Source: Euzebyaceae bacterium
GTDB taxonomy: Bacteria; Actinomycetota; Nitriliruptoria; Euzebyales; Egibacteraceae
Direction: 5' to 3'
NCBI GenBank assembly: GCA_013696915.1
Contig: JACCXR010000586.1
Coordinates: 1 to 7,114 of the forward strand
DNA: 7,114 nt
The translations under genes and the position numbers were made by a program. The notes beneath the pieces are model-generated. The model was given only the letters and a program-made list of their open reading frames with translations. It was not told where the DNA came from and searched no databases. Numbering within the stretch: position 1 is the stretch's first letter; every line of letters begins with the position of its first letter. Positions 1-6,516 of the stretch are shown piece after piece.

Positions 1-977
1 TCGTCCTCGGCGAGCGGCTCGGCCTGTACCGGGCGCTCGCGGGGAGCGGGCCGTCCACCCCGCAGGAGCTCGCCGAGATCACCGGCACCGCCGCCGTCTA
101 CGTGCGGCCGTGGCTCGCCGCGCAGGCGGCGAGCGGCTACGTGACCTACGACCCGGACAACGGCCGGTTCTCGCTGTCCGAGGAGCAGCGCTTCACTCTC
201 GGCGACCCGGACAGCCCCGCCTACCTTCCCGGAGCGTTCCAGCTCGCCCTCGGCGTGCTCGCCGACGAGCCGGAGATCGAGCAGGCGTTCCGCGACGGCT
301 CCGGTTTCGGCTGGCACGAGCACCACCCGTGGCTGTTCGAGGGCACCGACCGCTTCTTCCGGCCGGGGTACTCGGCGAACCTCGTCAGCGCGTGGATCCC
401 GGCCCTGGACGGCGTGGAAGCCAAGCTGACCGCCGGCGCGACCGTCGCCGACGTCGGCTGCGGGCACGGCACGTCCACCATCCTGATGGCGCAGGCCTAT
501 CCCCGGTCGACGTTCATCGGGTTCGACAACCATGGCGCGTCGATCGACCAGGCCCGCAAGGCGGCCGCCGACGCCGGCGTCGCCGACCGCGTCCGCTTCG
601 AGGTCGCGCCGGCGCAGTCGTTCCCCGGCGTGGGCTACGACCTGGTCGCCTGCTTCGACTGCCTCCACGACATGGGCGACCCGGCGGGGGCCGCGCGCCA
701 CATCCGCTCCGCGCTCGACGACGACGGCACGTGGCTGCTGGTGGAGCCGCGCGCGGGTGACCGGGTGGAGGACAACCTCAACCCGGTCGGCCGGATCTTC
801 TACGCGGCCTCGGTGCTGATCTGCAGTCCGCACGCCGTCTCCGAGGGCTCGAGCGATCCGCTCGGGCCCCAGGCCGGCGAGGCCCGCCTGCGCGACCTCG
901 TGCTCGGCAACGGGTTCACCCGCTTCCGCCGCGCGACGGAGACGCCGTTCAACCTCGTGCTGGAAGCGCGCCCGTAG
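1..977 (+). CDS. SAM-dependent methyltransferase with N-terminal winged-helix domain, 5' partial
   Basis: The frame is open from base 3 and ends at TAG 975-977, so the true start lies left of the window and the in-frame GTG at 102 is internal. The 324 visible residues show two parts. Residues 1 to about 60 (LGLYRALAGSGPSTPQELAE, then TGTAAVYVRPWL) are a winged-helix fold like that in plant-type and Rv2258c-like methyltransferases, where it serves dimerisation or substrate binding. The Rossmann catalytic domain carries the SAM-binding motif VADVGCGHG (about 148-156), the acidic strand end FIGFD (about 171-175), FDCLHDMGDP (about 218-227) and LLVEP (about 245-249). The arrangement and the AAQAASGYVTYD and YLPGAFQ segments recall the mycobacterial Rv2258c family. 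That family is about 350 residues, so perhaps 30 are missing. The substrate is unknown. An O-methyltransferase of a secondary metabolite is a guess; the cytosolic SAM methyltransferase call itself is secure. Confidence 0.9.
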   Translation, partial: VLGERLGLYRALAGSGPSTPQELAEITGTAAVYVRPWLAAQAASGYVTYDPDNGRFSLSEEQRFTLGDPDSPAYLPGAFQLALGVLADEPEIEQAFRDGSGFGWHEHHPWLFEGTDRFFRPGYSANLVSAWIPALDGVEAKLTAGATVADVGCGHGTSTILMAQAYPRSTFIGFDNHGASIDQARKAAADAGVADRVRFEVAPAQSFPGVGYDLVACFDCLHDMGDPAGAARHIRSALDDDGTWLLVEPRAGDRVEDNLNPVGRIFYAASVLICSPHAVSEGSSDPLGPQAGEARLRDLVLGNGFTRFRRATETPFNLVLEARP

Positions 978-984
978 CGCGGGG

Positions 985-1033
985 CCGGCGTGGACGTCTG
1001 CTGCTCGCCGTGATCAGCAGACGCCCACGCCGG
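985..1033 (+). terminator. Strong hairpin after the methyltransferase gene, probable terminator
   Basis: Bases 985-1003 and 1015-1033 form a 19-bp stem with one A/C mismatch (994 against 1024) and an 11-base loop. The hairpin begins 8 bases after the methyltransferase stop codon. No T-rich run follows, which is common for actinobacterial terminators. It could act on either strand, so it may also end transcription arriving from the minus-strand genes at the right. The hairpin is seen directly; the terminator role is inferred. Confidence 0.65.
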
Positions 1034-1097
1034 GGCGACAATCGCCGGCGCGCATCACCGCAGCCGCCGCATCCCGGGGTAACGATCGAACCGAAGC

Positions 1098-1208
1098 TCA
1101 TGATCGTGTCGGCACCCATGCCGAGACGGTCGTCCCCCGCTGCCGGGCGATCGCCCGGAGCTCTTCCAGTTCGTGCTCTTCCAGCAGGACCTGCAGCCGC
1201 ACACTCAT
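1098..1208 (-). pseudogene. Truncated ribbon-helix-helix (CopG/VapB-type) antitoxin remnant
   Basis: An ATG at 1208 opens a 36-codon frame ending in TGA at 1098-1100. The product begins MSVRLQVLLEEHELEELRAI and goes on through ARQRGTTVSAWV. This matches the usual order of small RHH antitoxins: a DNA-contacting beta strand (RLQVLL), a first helix rich in Glu and Leu, a turn with Gly, then the TVSAWV start of the second helix. In intact relatives the second helix continues as RxALRxAR or similar. Here it breaks after WV into PTRS and a stop, so the domain is probably non-functional. The frame shifted by one base gives only a short unrelated tail, and no toxin reading frame is visible on either side. 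The codon use and motif order make coding origin likely. It could instead be an intact micro-protein or a chance ORF. Confidence 0.5.
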
Positions 1209-1217
1209 GCCAGCAGC

Positions 1218-1230
1218 GTAGGGCGCCTAC
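1218..1230. promoter_or_regulatory. Short palindrome upstream of the antitoxin remnant, possible old operator
   Basis: The 13 bases GTAGGGCGCCTAC form a near-palindrome (GTAGG and CCTAC arms around GCG) whose edge lies 9 bases upstream of the ATG at 1208 on the minus strand. RHH antitoxins usually repress their own promoters through palindromes in this position. The site is short and in GC-rich DNA, so chance is a real alternative. Confidence 0.25.
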
Positions 1231-1280
1231 GAATGCTCATCGCTCGGCAGGGGCTTCCGACCCCGGCTCGCACGGGCGGG

Positions 1281-3194
1281 TCATCCGAGGGCGCGTTCGG
1301 CCTCGACCGCGACGGTCGGCCGCAGCACGTCGGGGCCTCCGACCAGCCAGACCCGGGCGACGGCGCCGGCCCGGTCGGCGAGCCAGTCGCGGGTCGGCGG
1401 GCTGCCTTGCAGGCCGGTCCCGGCGGCGAGCAGCAGGATCCCGCCGCCGGCGGCGGCGGCCGGTCCGGCGGCCAGCGAGTCCGGCCAGTTGCCCCCGGCC
1501 GCCAGCCATACCGTCGCGGGCGACATCCCGGCCTGGGCGGCACGCTCGGCGACCAGGCGCGAGGTCTCGTAGCGCGTCGCACCCGCCAAGCGGTCGACGG
1601 TGACGCTCTCCGCGGCGATGGCCGCCGCCACACCGTCGGACACCGCGGCGGTCCCGCCCACGATCGTGACCTCGGTGACCCCGAGGTCGACGAGCGCCCG
1701 GCGGGTCTCGTCGGGCAGCCGGTCGCGCTCGACGAGCAGGATCGGCCGCCCCTGGAACGCGGCGAGGGCCGACACCGACACGGCGTCCGGCCAGCCCCGG
1801 CCAGGGTCGGCGTGCGCCCCCTCGACGACGTAGACGGCGCGCGCGCCACCGGGCTCGCGGGTGGCCGCCGCCGCGGCGGTGGCGTAGCGGTTCGCCCCGG
1901 CGATGCGCACGACGTCCTCGACGCCTGCGGTGCGCAGGTCCGCCTCGACCTGCGCCGACAGCGCCGAGGAGTCGCCGAGCAGATAGGCGGTCGTCGCCCC
2001 GAGGCGCCCGACCTCGTCCGCGACCGCCGGGTGCAGGGTCTCGCGGCCGGACAGCAGCAGCGGGCCGCCGACGCCGGTCGCGACCGGCGCGCCCGCGAGC
2101 GCGTCCGGGTAGGCGTCCGCGCGGGCGAGGACCACCGCCGTTGCGGACTCGAACACCGTCCGCGACACCTCCACCGAGGTCTCGATCCGTGCCGCGCCCG
2201 CGATGCGCCGCACGAACCCCGGCGAGAACGTCGTGCCGAACCGCTCCGACAGCCCGTCGGTCAACTGTCGTTGGCCGGTCCCGTCGAGGGCGGTCGTGTA
2301 GACGTTCGTCAGGTAGCACTCGCAGCCGGAGTCGGCGGGACCGGCGGTGAAGGCGATCCGCGTGCCGTCCGGTGACCATGTGGGATCGAACTCCGCGCCC
2401 GGCCCGTCGCCTGCCTGCCGGAGCCCTCCGCCGTCCAGGCCGGTGACCCACACTCCCGCCTCGCCGCGCACGAACGCGATCTCGGCGCCGTCCGGCGACC
2501 AGACGGGGCTGTCGCCGGCGGCTCCCGGCACCTCGGTGACCGCGGCGCCGTCGGGCGCTGCGAGGGCGATGCCACCCTGCGCGCGGACGAACGCGATCCG
2601 CGACCCGTCTGGCGACCAGACGGGCTCCGACGGCGCCCCGGCGACCTCGTCGGCGACCTTCCGCGGCGCCGTCCCGTCGGCCTCGACGAGCCAGAGGTCG
2701 TAGCCGAGCTCGCTCTCGCTGTACCGGAGGAAGGCGAGACGGGTGCCCTGGGGCGACCAGGCGGGCGCTGTGTCGCTGTCACCGTCGACGACCGTCGTGA
2801 GCCGCTGGGGGTTTCCGCCATCCGCGTCGACCACGACGATCCGGTCGGAGTCGGCGAAGGCGATCCGCTCCCCGTCGGGTGACCACGCCGGGGAGTGGCC
2901 GGTGGCCGACAGGGCGCGCTCCCCGCTGCCGTCGGCGGCGACGATCCCGATGCCGCCCGCGAAGCCGGACAGTGCCAGGCGGCCCCCGTCCGGCGACCAG
3001 GCCACCGACGTGTAGTAGCCGAGGGTCGTCAGCGGGGTGCGCGCGCCGGTCCCCGTGTCGAGGACCACGATCTGACCGTCCGCGGTGAAGGCGATCCGGT
3101 CGCCGGGCCCCGCGGCGCGCGCGGCGGCCGGGGGGAGCAGGGACGCGACCAACGCCGCGATGGCGCACAGAACTGGGCCGACCCGGTGCATCAT
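1281..3194 (-). CDS. Exported PD40 beta-propeller protein with three C-terminal cell-wall-binding repeats (CWB2)
   Basis: The 637-residue product has a signal peptide (hydrophobic run about 5-22, then PPAAARAAG, cleavage expected near residue 27). Residues about 30-325 form a TolB/WD40-like PD40 propeller, with six blade motifs of the type WSPDGxxIAF at about 65, 104, 146, 193, 232 and 273. Residues about 328-635 hold three cell wall binding repeat 2 units. Each has an RIAGxxRYET-like start (330, 430, 536), a YPDALAGAP or WPDSLAAGP motif (362, 468, 570) and a VGG or LGD motif before a short helix (406, 513, 618). CWB2 repeats bind cell-wall polymers in Firmicutes such as Clostridioides. The protein should therefore be a surface-held propeller, probably a binding or sensing scaffold, since no catalytic motif is visible. 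Two ATG codons are adjacent (3194 and 3191); AGGAG at 3197-3201 is 2 bases from the first but 5 from the second, so translation may start at 3191. The gene lies 81 bases downstream of the anti-sigma-like gene. Confidence 0.88.
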   Translation of the reverse strand: MMHRVGPVLCAIAALVASLLPPAAARAAGPGDRIAFTADGQIVVLDTGTGARTPLTTLGYYTSVAWSPDGGRLALSGFAGGIGIVAADGSGERALSATGHSPAWSPDGERIAFADSDRIVVVDADGGNPQRLTTVVDGDSDTAPAWSPQGTRLAFLRYSESELGYDLWLVEADGTAPRKVADEVAGAPSEPVWSPDGSRIAFVRAQGGIALAAPDGAAVTEVPGAAGDSPVWSPDGAEIAFVRGEAGVWVTGLDGGGLRQAGDGPGAEFDPTWSPDGTRIAFTAGPADSGCECYLTNVYTTALDGTGQRQLTDGLSERFGTTFSPGFVRRIAGAARIETSVEVSRTVFESATAVVLARADAYPDALAGAPVATGVGGPLLLSGRETLHPAVADEVGRLGATTAYLLGDSSALSAQVEADLRTAGVEDVVRIAGANRYATAAAAATREPGGARAVYVVEGAHADPGRGWPDAVSVSALAAFQGRPILLVERDRLPDETRRALVDLGVTEVTIVGGTAAVSDGVAAAIAAESVTVDRLAGATRYETSRLVAERAAQAGMSPATVWLAAGGNWPDSLAAGPAAAAGGGILLLAAGTGLQGSPPTRDWLADRAGAVARVWLVGGPDVLRPTVAVEAERALG

Positions 3195-3233
3195 GGCTCC
3201 TCTCCCGCCGCCCCCGCGGTGTGCAACCCGGGC

Positions 3234-3239
3234 AGTATC
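3234..3239 (-). promoter_or_regulatory. Possible -10 box for the PD40/CWB2 gene
   Basis: On the minus strand GATACT lies about 40 bases before the start codon, one base from the TATACT-like consensus, and a purine-rich GGGAGAGGAG ribosome binding site follows at 3197-3206. No good -35 box stands at 17 bases. A GGAAC sequence (3253-3257), the usual -35 core of ECF sigma promoters, is close by but at an unusually short spacing from this box. Transcription from the upstream sigma/anti-sigma unit is an alternative. Confidence 0.3.
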
Positions 3240-3275
3240 ACCCGTCGGTCGCGTTCCCGGGTCCGCCCGGCCGGC

Positions 3276-3875
3276 TCAGCCCGCGGCACGCTCGAAGTCC
3301 GGGATCGACTCGAGGATCTCGGCGAGCACCTCCGGGCTGTAGGCGGCCGGCGCCTCCAGCCGGTAGTGCGTGTCGCCGGGGGAGTCCGAGTCCGACACGG
3401 TCACCTCGCGCCAACCGTCGTCGGCGACCAGGGTGGTGCCGGTGCGCGTCCCGACGGGGATCTCCTCGCCGCGCTCCTCGAGCGCTGAGTGGGGGCCGTG
3501 GCGCAGCCGGAGCACGACGTCACCGTCGCAGAACTCGGTCACCGTCAGCGCGCCGGCGATGGCAGGGCCCTTGCAGCGGGTGAAGCCCGCAGGCAGCAGC
3601 GTCGGGGCGCCGGCGTCGGCGGCGTCCACCCGCTCCAGTGCCGGCACGACCGCCGGCGCCTCCGGCGGCGGTCGGTCGGTCAGCCCGACCGTGGTGGACG
3701 TCAGCGGTCCCAGGACGGCAAGCGCGAGCGGCACGGCGATCACGGCCACCGCGACCGCGCCGGCCGTCCTCCGCCGGGTTCGCCGGCGGCGCGCTCCCGC
3801 ACGAATGGCCTCCACGTCCGCCACGGCGGGCGGCCCGGCCGCCGCGCGCATCAGCTCCCTGAGCTCAGGCGCCAC
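3276..3875 (-). CDS. Single-pass membrane protein, probable anti-sigma factor of the upstream ECF sigma
   Basis: The 199-residue product has a short basic cytoplasmic N-terminus (about 1-36, with RRRRTRRR at 30-36), one membrane segment (about 38-57, AVAVAVIAVPLALAVLG), a proline-rich linker and an exterior domain of about 130 residues with two cysteines (C101, C116) that could form a disulfide. It starts at GTG 3875 inside the end of the sigma-factor gene, overlapping it by 11 bases, and GGAGGTGA at 3882-3889 is a strong ribosome binding site for that start. This overlap and order are typical of ECF sigma/anti-sigma pairs. The cytoplasmic part is short and shows no zinc anti-sigma HxxxCxxC motif, so the role rests on context and topology. 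No sequence family was recognised for the exterior domain. A membrane lipoprotein is unlikely because no lipobox cysteine follows the hydrophobic segment. Confidence 0.75.
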   Translation of the reverse strand: MAPELRELMRAAAGPPAVADVEAIRAGARRRRTRRRTAGAVAVAVIAVPLALAVLGPLTSTTVGLTDRPPPEAPAVVPALERVDAADAGAPTLLPAGFTRCKGPAIAGALTVTEFCDGDVVLRLRHGPHSALEERGEEIPVGTRTGTTLVADDGWREVTVSDSDSPGDTHYRLEAPAAYSPEVLAEILESIPDFERAAG

Positions 3876-4395
3876 GGGGCGTCACCTCCACGTCTGAGAA
3901 ACGCACGTCACGGCGCAAGGCGGCCACTGCCTTGTGCGTGAGCGACTTGACCGTGCCCGGCGCGCAGCCGAGCACGCCGGCGGTCTCCTCCACGGACAGG
4001 TCGGCGTAGAAGCGCCAGGCCACCACGGCGCGCTGACGGGGCGGCAGGGACGCCACCGCCTGGCGCAGCACGAGGACGTCCTCGGCGTCGAGGGTCTCGC
4101 GGGCGACGGCGTCCGGCATGCCGGCCCGCGCGTTCGCGCGTCGCTCCGCCGCCCGCCTGCGGGACCACGACCTGGCGAGGTTCAGCGCGACGTGGTGCGC
4201 CCACCCCGCCGGCGAGTTGAGCGCGCTCACGGTTTCCCACCGGTCCCATACGCGGATCAAGGCCTCCTGAGCGAGTTCCTCGGCGACCATCCGGCTGCCG
4301 CAGTACAGCGTGAGCGTGCCGACCAGCTGCGGGTGCATCCGCCGGCAGAATTCGACGAGCGCCGGGGGGTCGCCCTTGCCGCCGTGCGCGCCCAT
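3865..4395 (-). CDS. ECF RNA polymerase sigma factor, SigE family
   Basis: The 176-residue product directs RNA polymerase to a set of promoters. Region 2 spans about residues 12-78 (EFCRRMHPQLVGTLTLYCGS, then AEELAQEALIRVWDRW and NLARSWSRRR), giving core binding and -10 recognition. Region 4 spans about 105-162 (LPPRQRAVVAWRFYADLS, then EETAGVLGCAPGTVKSLTHK), a helix-turn-helix for the -35 box. There is no sigma region 3, as expected for group 4, and the LYCG and GCAPGTVKS motifs fit the SigE family of actinobacteria. The open frame runs back to 4887, but that part is antisense to cofD and lacks sigma homology; ATG 4395 puts region 2 at the normal distance from the N-terminus. No ribosome binding site precedes it, so the transcript may be leaderless. 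The gene is followed by an overlapping membrane protein that probably holds it inactive until a signal arrives. Confidence 0.92.
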   Translation of the reverse strand: MGAHGGKGDPPALVEFCRRMHPQLVGTLTLYCGSRMVAEELAQEALIRVWDRWETVSALNSPAGWAHHVALNLARSWSRRRAAERRANARAGMPDAVARETLDAEDVLVLRQAVASLPPRQRAVVAWRFYADLSVEETAGVLGCAPGTVKSLTHKAVAALRRDVRFSDVEVTPRGA

Positions 4396-4403
4396 GGTCG
4401 CGC

Positions 4404-4409
4404 ACGATA
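4404..4409 (-). promoter_or_regulatory. Probable -10 box of the sigma-factor gene
   Basis: TATCGT on the minus strand fits the TANNNT actinobacterial -10 pattern and ends 8 bases before ATG 4395. A start site 7-8 bases further would make the transcript leaderless or nearly so, in keeping with the lack of a ribosome binding site. No convincing -35 box is seen. Confidence 0.45.
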
Positions 4410-4425
4410 GTCCTCGGCATGCCCG

Positions 4426-4431
4426 TAGTCT
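4426..4431 (+). promoter_or_regulatory. Probable -10 box of cofD, leaderless transcript
   Basis: TAGTCT fits the TANNNT pattern and ends 6 bases before the cofD ATG at 4438, which would place transcription start at or beside the A of ATG. No Shine-Dalgarno sequence lies upstream. The same hexamer type (TAGACT) precedes the DUF3105 gene at 6738-6743. Confidence 0.5.
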
Positions 4432-4437
4432 TGCCGC

Positions 4438-5376
4438 ATGTCGATCGTCGCCCTGGCCGGAGGCGTCGGGGCCGCCCGGTTTCTCCGCGGACTCGTCCGT
4501 GTCGTGGACCCCGCCGAGCTCACGGTCGTCGCCAACACCGGCGACGACATCCGGCTCCACGGCCTGCACGTCAGCCCCGACCTCGACACGATCACCTACA
4601 CCCTCGGTGGCGGCGTGCACCCCGCGCAGGGATGGGGCCGGGACGGCGAGACCACCGCCGTCGCGACGGAGCTGCGGGACCGTTACGGACGGCCGGCGTG
4701 GTTCACGCTCGGGGACCGTGACCTCGCGACCCACCTCGTCCGCACGGAGATCCTCGCCGGCGGTGGGACCCTGTCCGAGGCCACCGACGTCATCGCCGCG
4801 GCCTGGGGCCTGGAGTTCAGGCTGGTGCCCATGACCGACGACCCCGTGGCGACCCGCATCCGGACGACCGACGGCCGGACGCTGCACTTCCAGGAATGGT
4901 GGGTGGGCGAACGGGCCGCGCCGCCTGTCGCCGACGTGTGGCTGGAGGGCGCCGCCGGGGCGCGGCCGGCGCCGGGGGTCCTCGAAGCGATCGCCGCGGC
5001 CGACGTCGTCGTGCTGTGCCCCTCGAACCCCGTGGTCTCCATCGGGACGATCCTCGCGGTCCCCGGCATCCGCCCGGCGCTGCGGCGCGCGTGCGTCGTC
5101 GGCGTGTCGCCGATCGTCGCCGGCGCCGTGGTGCGGGGCATGGCCGACCGGCTGCTCCCGGCCACCGGGACGGACGTCTCCGCCCTGGCGGTCGCCCGGA
5201 GCTACGCCGACTTCCTCGACGGCTGGGTCGTCGATCGGGCCGACGAGGACGCGGCGGCCCCGCTCCGCCAGCTCGGCCTCGCCGTCGCCGTGACCGACAC
5301 GGTCATGACCACTCCCGACGTCGCGGCCTCTGTCGCGGGCGCGGCGCTCGGCCTGGCCACCGCGCCGGCGACGTGA
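4438..5376 (+). CDS. cofD: 2-phospho-L-lactate transferase CofD/FbiA (coenzyme F420 biosynthesis)
   Basis: The 312-residue cytosolic enzyme joins the deazaflavin Fo to a phosphoenolpyruvyl or phospholactyl group taken from its GDP-linked donor, releasing GMP and forming (dehydro-)F420-0. In actinobacteria the donor is thought to be enolpyruvyl-diphospho-guanosine. Family motifs appear in order: GGVGAARFLRGL near residue 8, VVANTGDD at 30-37, the SPDLDTITYTLGG stretch at 46-58, WFTLGDRDLATH at 87-98, CPSNPVVSIGTIL at 194-206 and VSPIVAG at 223-229. The length is as expected for CofD. The start is placed at ATG 4438, five residues before the glycine-rich motif, with no ribosome binding site. 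The stop overlaps the start of cofE by 4 bases (GTGA). The gene is divergent from the sigma factor gene across 42 bases. The call is firm. The symbol fbiA is the mycobacterial name. Confidence 0.97.
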   Translation: MSIVALAGGVGAARFLRGLVRVVDPAELTVVANTGDDIRLHGLHVSPDLDTITYTLGGGVHPAQGWGRDGETTAVATELRDRYGRPAWFTLGDRDLATHLVRTEILAGGGTLSEATDVIAAAWGLEFRLVPMTDDPVATRIRTTDGRTLHFQEWWVGERAAPPVADVWLEGAAGARPAPGVLEAIAAADVVVLCPSNPVVSIGTILAVPGIRPALRRACVVGVSPIVAGAVVRGMADRLLPATGTDVSALAVARSYADFLDGWVVDRADEDAAAPLRQLGLAVAVTDTVMTTPDVAASVAGAALGLATAPAT

Positions 5377-6467
5377 TCGAGATCTTCGGAGTCGGCGGCC
5401 TGCCCGAGGTGCGGCCGGGGGACGACCTGCCCGCCCTGATCGCCGCGGCGGCCGACCTCCGCGACGGCGACGTCGTCGTGGTCGCGCAGAAGATCGTCAG
5501 CAAGGCCGAGGGCGCGCTCGTCGACCCGCCGGCGGGGGAGTCGCCGGGGACGGCCCGCCGGCAGCTCGCCCGGCGCGAGGCCGTGCGGGTGGTCGTGGAC
5601 ACGGCCCGCGTGCTGGTCGTTGAGACCAGGCACGGGCTGGTTTGCGCCAACGCGGGCATCGACGCCTCGAACGTGCCGGGCGGCAGCCTCGCGCTGCTGC
5701 CGGAGGATCCCGACGCCAGCGCCCGCGGGATCCGGGCGGGGCTGCGGCGGCTGGCCGGTGTCACGGTCGCCGTGGTGGTGGCCGACACCTTCGGACGGCC
5801 GTGGCGCGTGGGGCAGACCGACGTGGCCATCGGCGTGGCGGGCATGGGGCCGATCCGCGACGAGCGCGGCGGGGTGGACCGCGAGGGCATGACGCTGGAG
5901 GTCACCGAGTCGGCGGTCGCCGACGCGGTGGCCGCCGCCGCCGAGCTCGTGCGGCGCAAGGCCGACGGCATCCCGGTCGTCGTGGTGCGCGGCCTCGACG
6001 CCGAGCCCGTCGTCGGCGCTGACTCCGAGTCAGATTCCGACTCCGCGGCCGGCGCCGACGCCGAGGACGCCGGCGCCGACGCCGACGCCGGCGCCGGCGC
6101 GCGGCTCCTCGTGCGCCCGCCGGAGGAGGATCTGTTCCCCCACGGGCGCGGCTGGCTCGGAGGCGCCCTGGCGGGTCGGATCCCGACCGACCGGCGCGCG
6201 GGAGGCGTGTCCGGTGACGACCGTTGCACGGCGGTCGCCGCCGCCACCGCGGCGGCAGGGCCGCTCGCGCGGGTGGTCACCGCCGGCGACGGCATCGGGT
6301 TGCGCCCCGTCGACGGCAGCCCGCCGGCGCTGATCGCAGCCGGTGTCGGGGCCGGAGCGCTGCTCGCGGTCCTGCTCGACCTCGGCTACGACGCGGTCCG
6401 CCGCGACCCCGAGCCCGGCGAAGACGCCGCCGTCGTGGTGGTCACCCGCATGGCGCCCGCCCGGTGA
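5373..6467 (+). CDS. cofE: Coenzyme F420-0:L-glutamate ligase CofE/FbiB-like, with acidic insertion and unassigned C-terminal tail
   Basis: The GTP-dependent ligase adds gamma-linked glutamates to F420-0. GTG 5373 overlaps the cofD stop (GTGA) and places the VIEIFGVGGLPEVRPGDDL start where CofE proteins begin; the open frame back to 4896 is a shadow of cofD. Residues 1-255 of 364 match CofE: QKIVSKAEG 39-47, TRHGLVCANAGIDASNVPGG near 85-104, ADTFGRPWRVGQTDVAIGV 137-155 with metal and nucleotide contacts, KADGIPVVVVRGL 196-208 and RPPEEDLF 248-255. Two things are odd. Residues about 215-243 are an acidic Ala/Asp/Gly/Ser stretch inserted between VVRGL and RPPEEDLF. The remaining 109 residues are far too short for the nitroreductase-like domain (about 200 residues) that completes mycobacterial FbiB, and I recognise no domain in them. 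If dehydro-F420-0 is the intermediate, its FMN-dependent reduction may need another protein. Confidence 0.95.
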   Translation: MIEIFGVGGLPEVRPGDDLPALIAAAADLRDGDVVVVAQKIVSKAEGALVDPPAGESPGTARRQLARREAVRVVVDTARVLVVETRHGLVCANAGIDASNVPGGSLALLPEDPDASARGIRAGLRRLAGVTVAVVVADTFGRPWRVGQTDVAIGVAGMGPIRDERGGVDREGMTLEVTESAVADAVAAAAELVRRKADGIPVVVVRGLDAEPVVGADSESDSDSAAGADAEDAGADADAGAGARLLVRPPEEDLFPHGRGWLGGALAGRIPTDRRAGGVSGDDRCTAVAAATAAAGPLARVVTAGDGIGLRPVDGSPPALIAAGVGAGALLAVLLDLGYDAVRRDPEPGEDAAVVVVTRMAPAR

Positions 6468-6516
6468 CGCCCCGGCCGCCTGCCGTCCAGGGCAACCCGG
6501 GCGGGGATCGCCCACC

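Noticed and set aside
102..977. Methyltransferase starting at GTG 102
   Set aside because: The upstream codons from base 3 encode a conserved winged-helix segment in the same frame, so 102 is internal and the gene is 5' partial.
1213..1235. Third, degenerate copy of the 6521/6644 repeat
   Set aside because: Only GTAGGCGCC and a few following bases match on the minus strand, and the conserved right arm and CCCTGG tail are missing.
1237..2451. Long arginine-rich frames on both strands across the PD40/CWB2 gene
   Set aside because: They are GC-bias shadows. Only the frame 1281-3194 shows a signal peptide and repeated domain motifs.
4396..4887. N-terminal extension of the sigma factor upstream of ATG 4395
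   Set aside because: It lies antisense to cofD, has no sigma similarity, and would put region 2 about 165 residues too far from the N-terminus.
4896..5372. N-terminal extension of CofE upstream of GTG 5373
   Set aside because: It is an arginine-rich shadow frame of cofD; the CofE fold begins right at the GTG that overlaps the cofD stop.
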